Assembly (NCBI GenBank): GCA_023144675.1
Contig: JAGLFE010000198.1
Span: 1 to 7,035, forward strand
Length of the DNA stretch: 7,035 nt
Source: Thiomargarita sp.
GTDB taxonomy: Bacteria > Pseudomonadota > Gammaproteobacteria > Beggiatoales > Beggiatoaceae
Direction: 5' to 3'
This document shows, one piece after another, positions 7,028 through 7,035 of the stretch; position 1 is the first letter of the stretch, and each line of letters starts with the position of its first letter. The position numbers were made by a program, and so were the translations under genes. The notes below the pieces were generated by a model that saw only the letters and a program-made list of their open reading frames with translations, was not told where the DNA came from and searched no databases.

Positions 7028-7035
7028 TTGTTGCA

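Overview
This is an AT-rich bacterial window holding four complete protein-coding genes and no RNA genes, mobile elements or CRISPR. The set of genes points to a gammaproteobacterium. The clearest clue is a FimX-type protein, since FimX is known from gammaproteobacteria with type IV pili. The low G+C, together with a 36H-class chemoreceptor, makes a Thiotrichales/Beggiatoa-like organism a reasonable guess, but the window does not prove it.

Layout. Positions 1-108 are AT-rich non-coding sequence downstream of the first gene. Positions 109-2085 (minus strand) encode glutamine-hydrolysing NAD+ synthetase (NadE), a housekeeping enzyme. A 251-bp, very AT-rich divergent intergenic region (2086-2336) carries a three-copy 9-bp tandem repeat at the nadE leader, a 14-bp perfect palindrome and several possible -10 boxes. 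Three tightly spaced plus-strand genes then follow and look like one operon: a FimX-like REC-PAS-GGDEF-EAL protein (2337-4415), a CheW coupling protein (4431-4931) and a dCache chemoreceptor (4954-7023). The last 12 bases contain a possible ribosome-binding site for a further gene beyond the window.

How the genes may work together. The receptor senses an extracytoplasmic ligand and signals through CheW to a CheA kinase encoded elsewhere. Its C-terminus ends in a xWxxF pentapeptide of the kind that tethers CheR/CheB. The FimX-like protein has lost the phosphoacceptor of its receiver domain, the GGDEF active site and the two metal-binding acidic residues of EAL, so it is best read as a c-di-GMP-binding effector and not an enzyme. 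Its placement directly ahead of cheW and a receptor gene suggests that c-di-GMP control of surface (type IV pilus) motility is co-expressed with a chemosensory input. That link is inference from gene order. nadE is divergently transcribed and probably unrelated in function.
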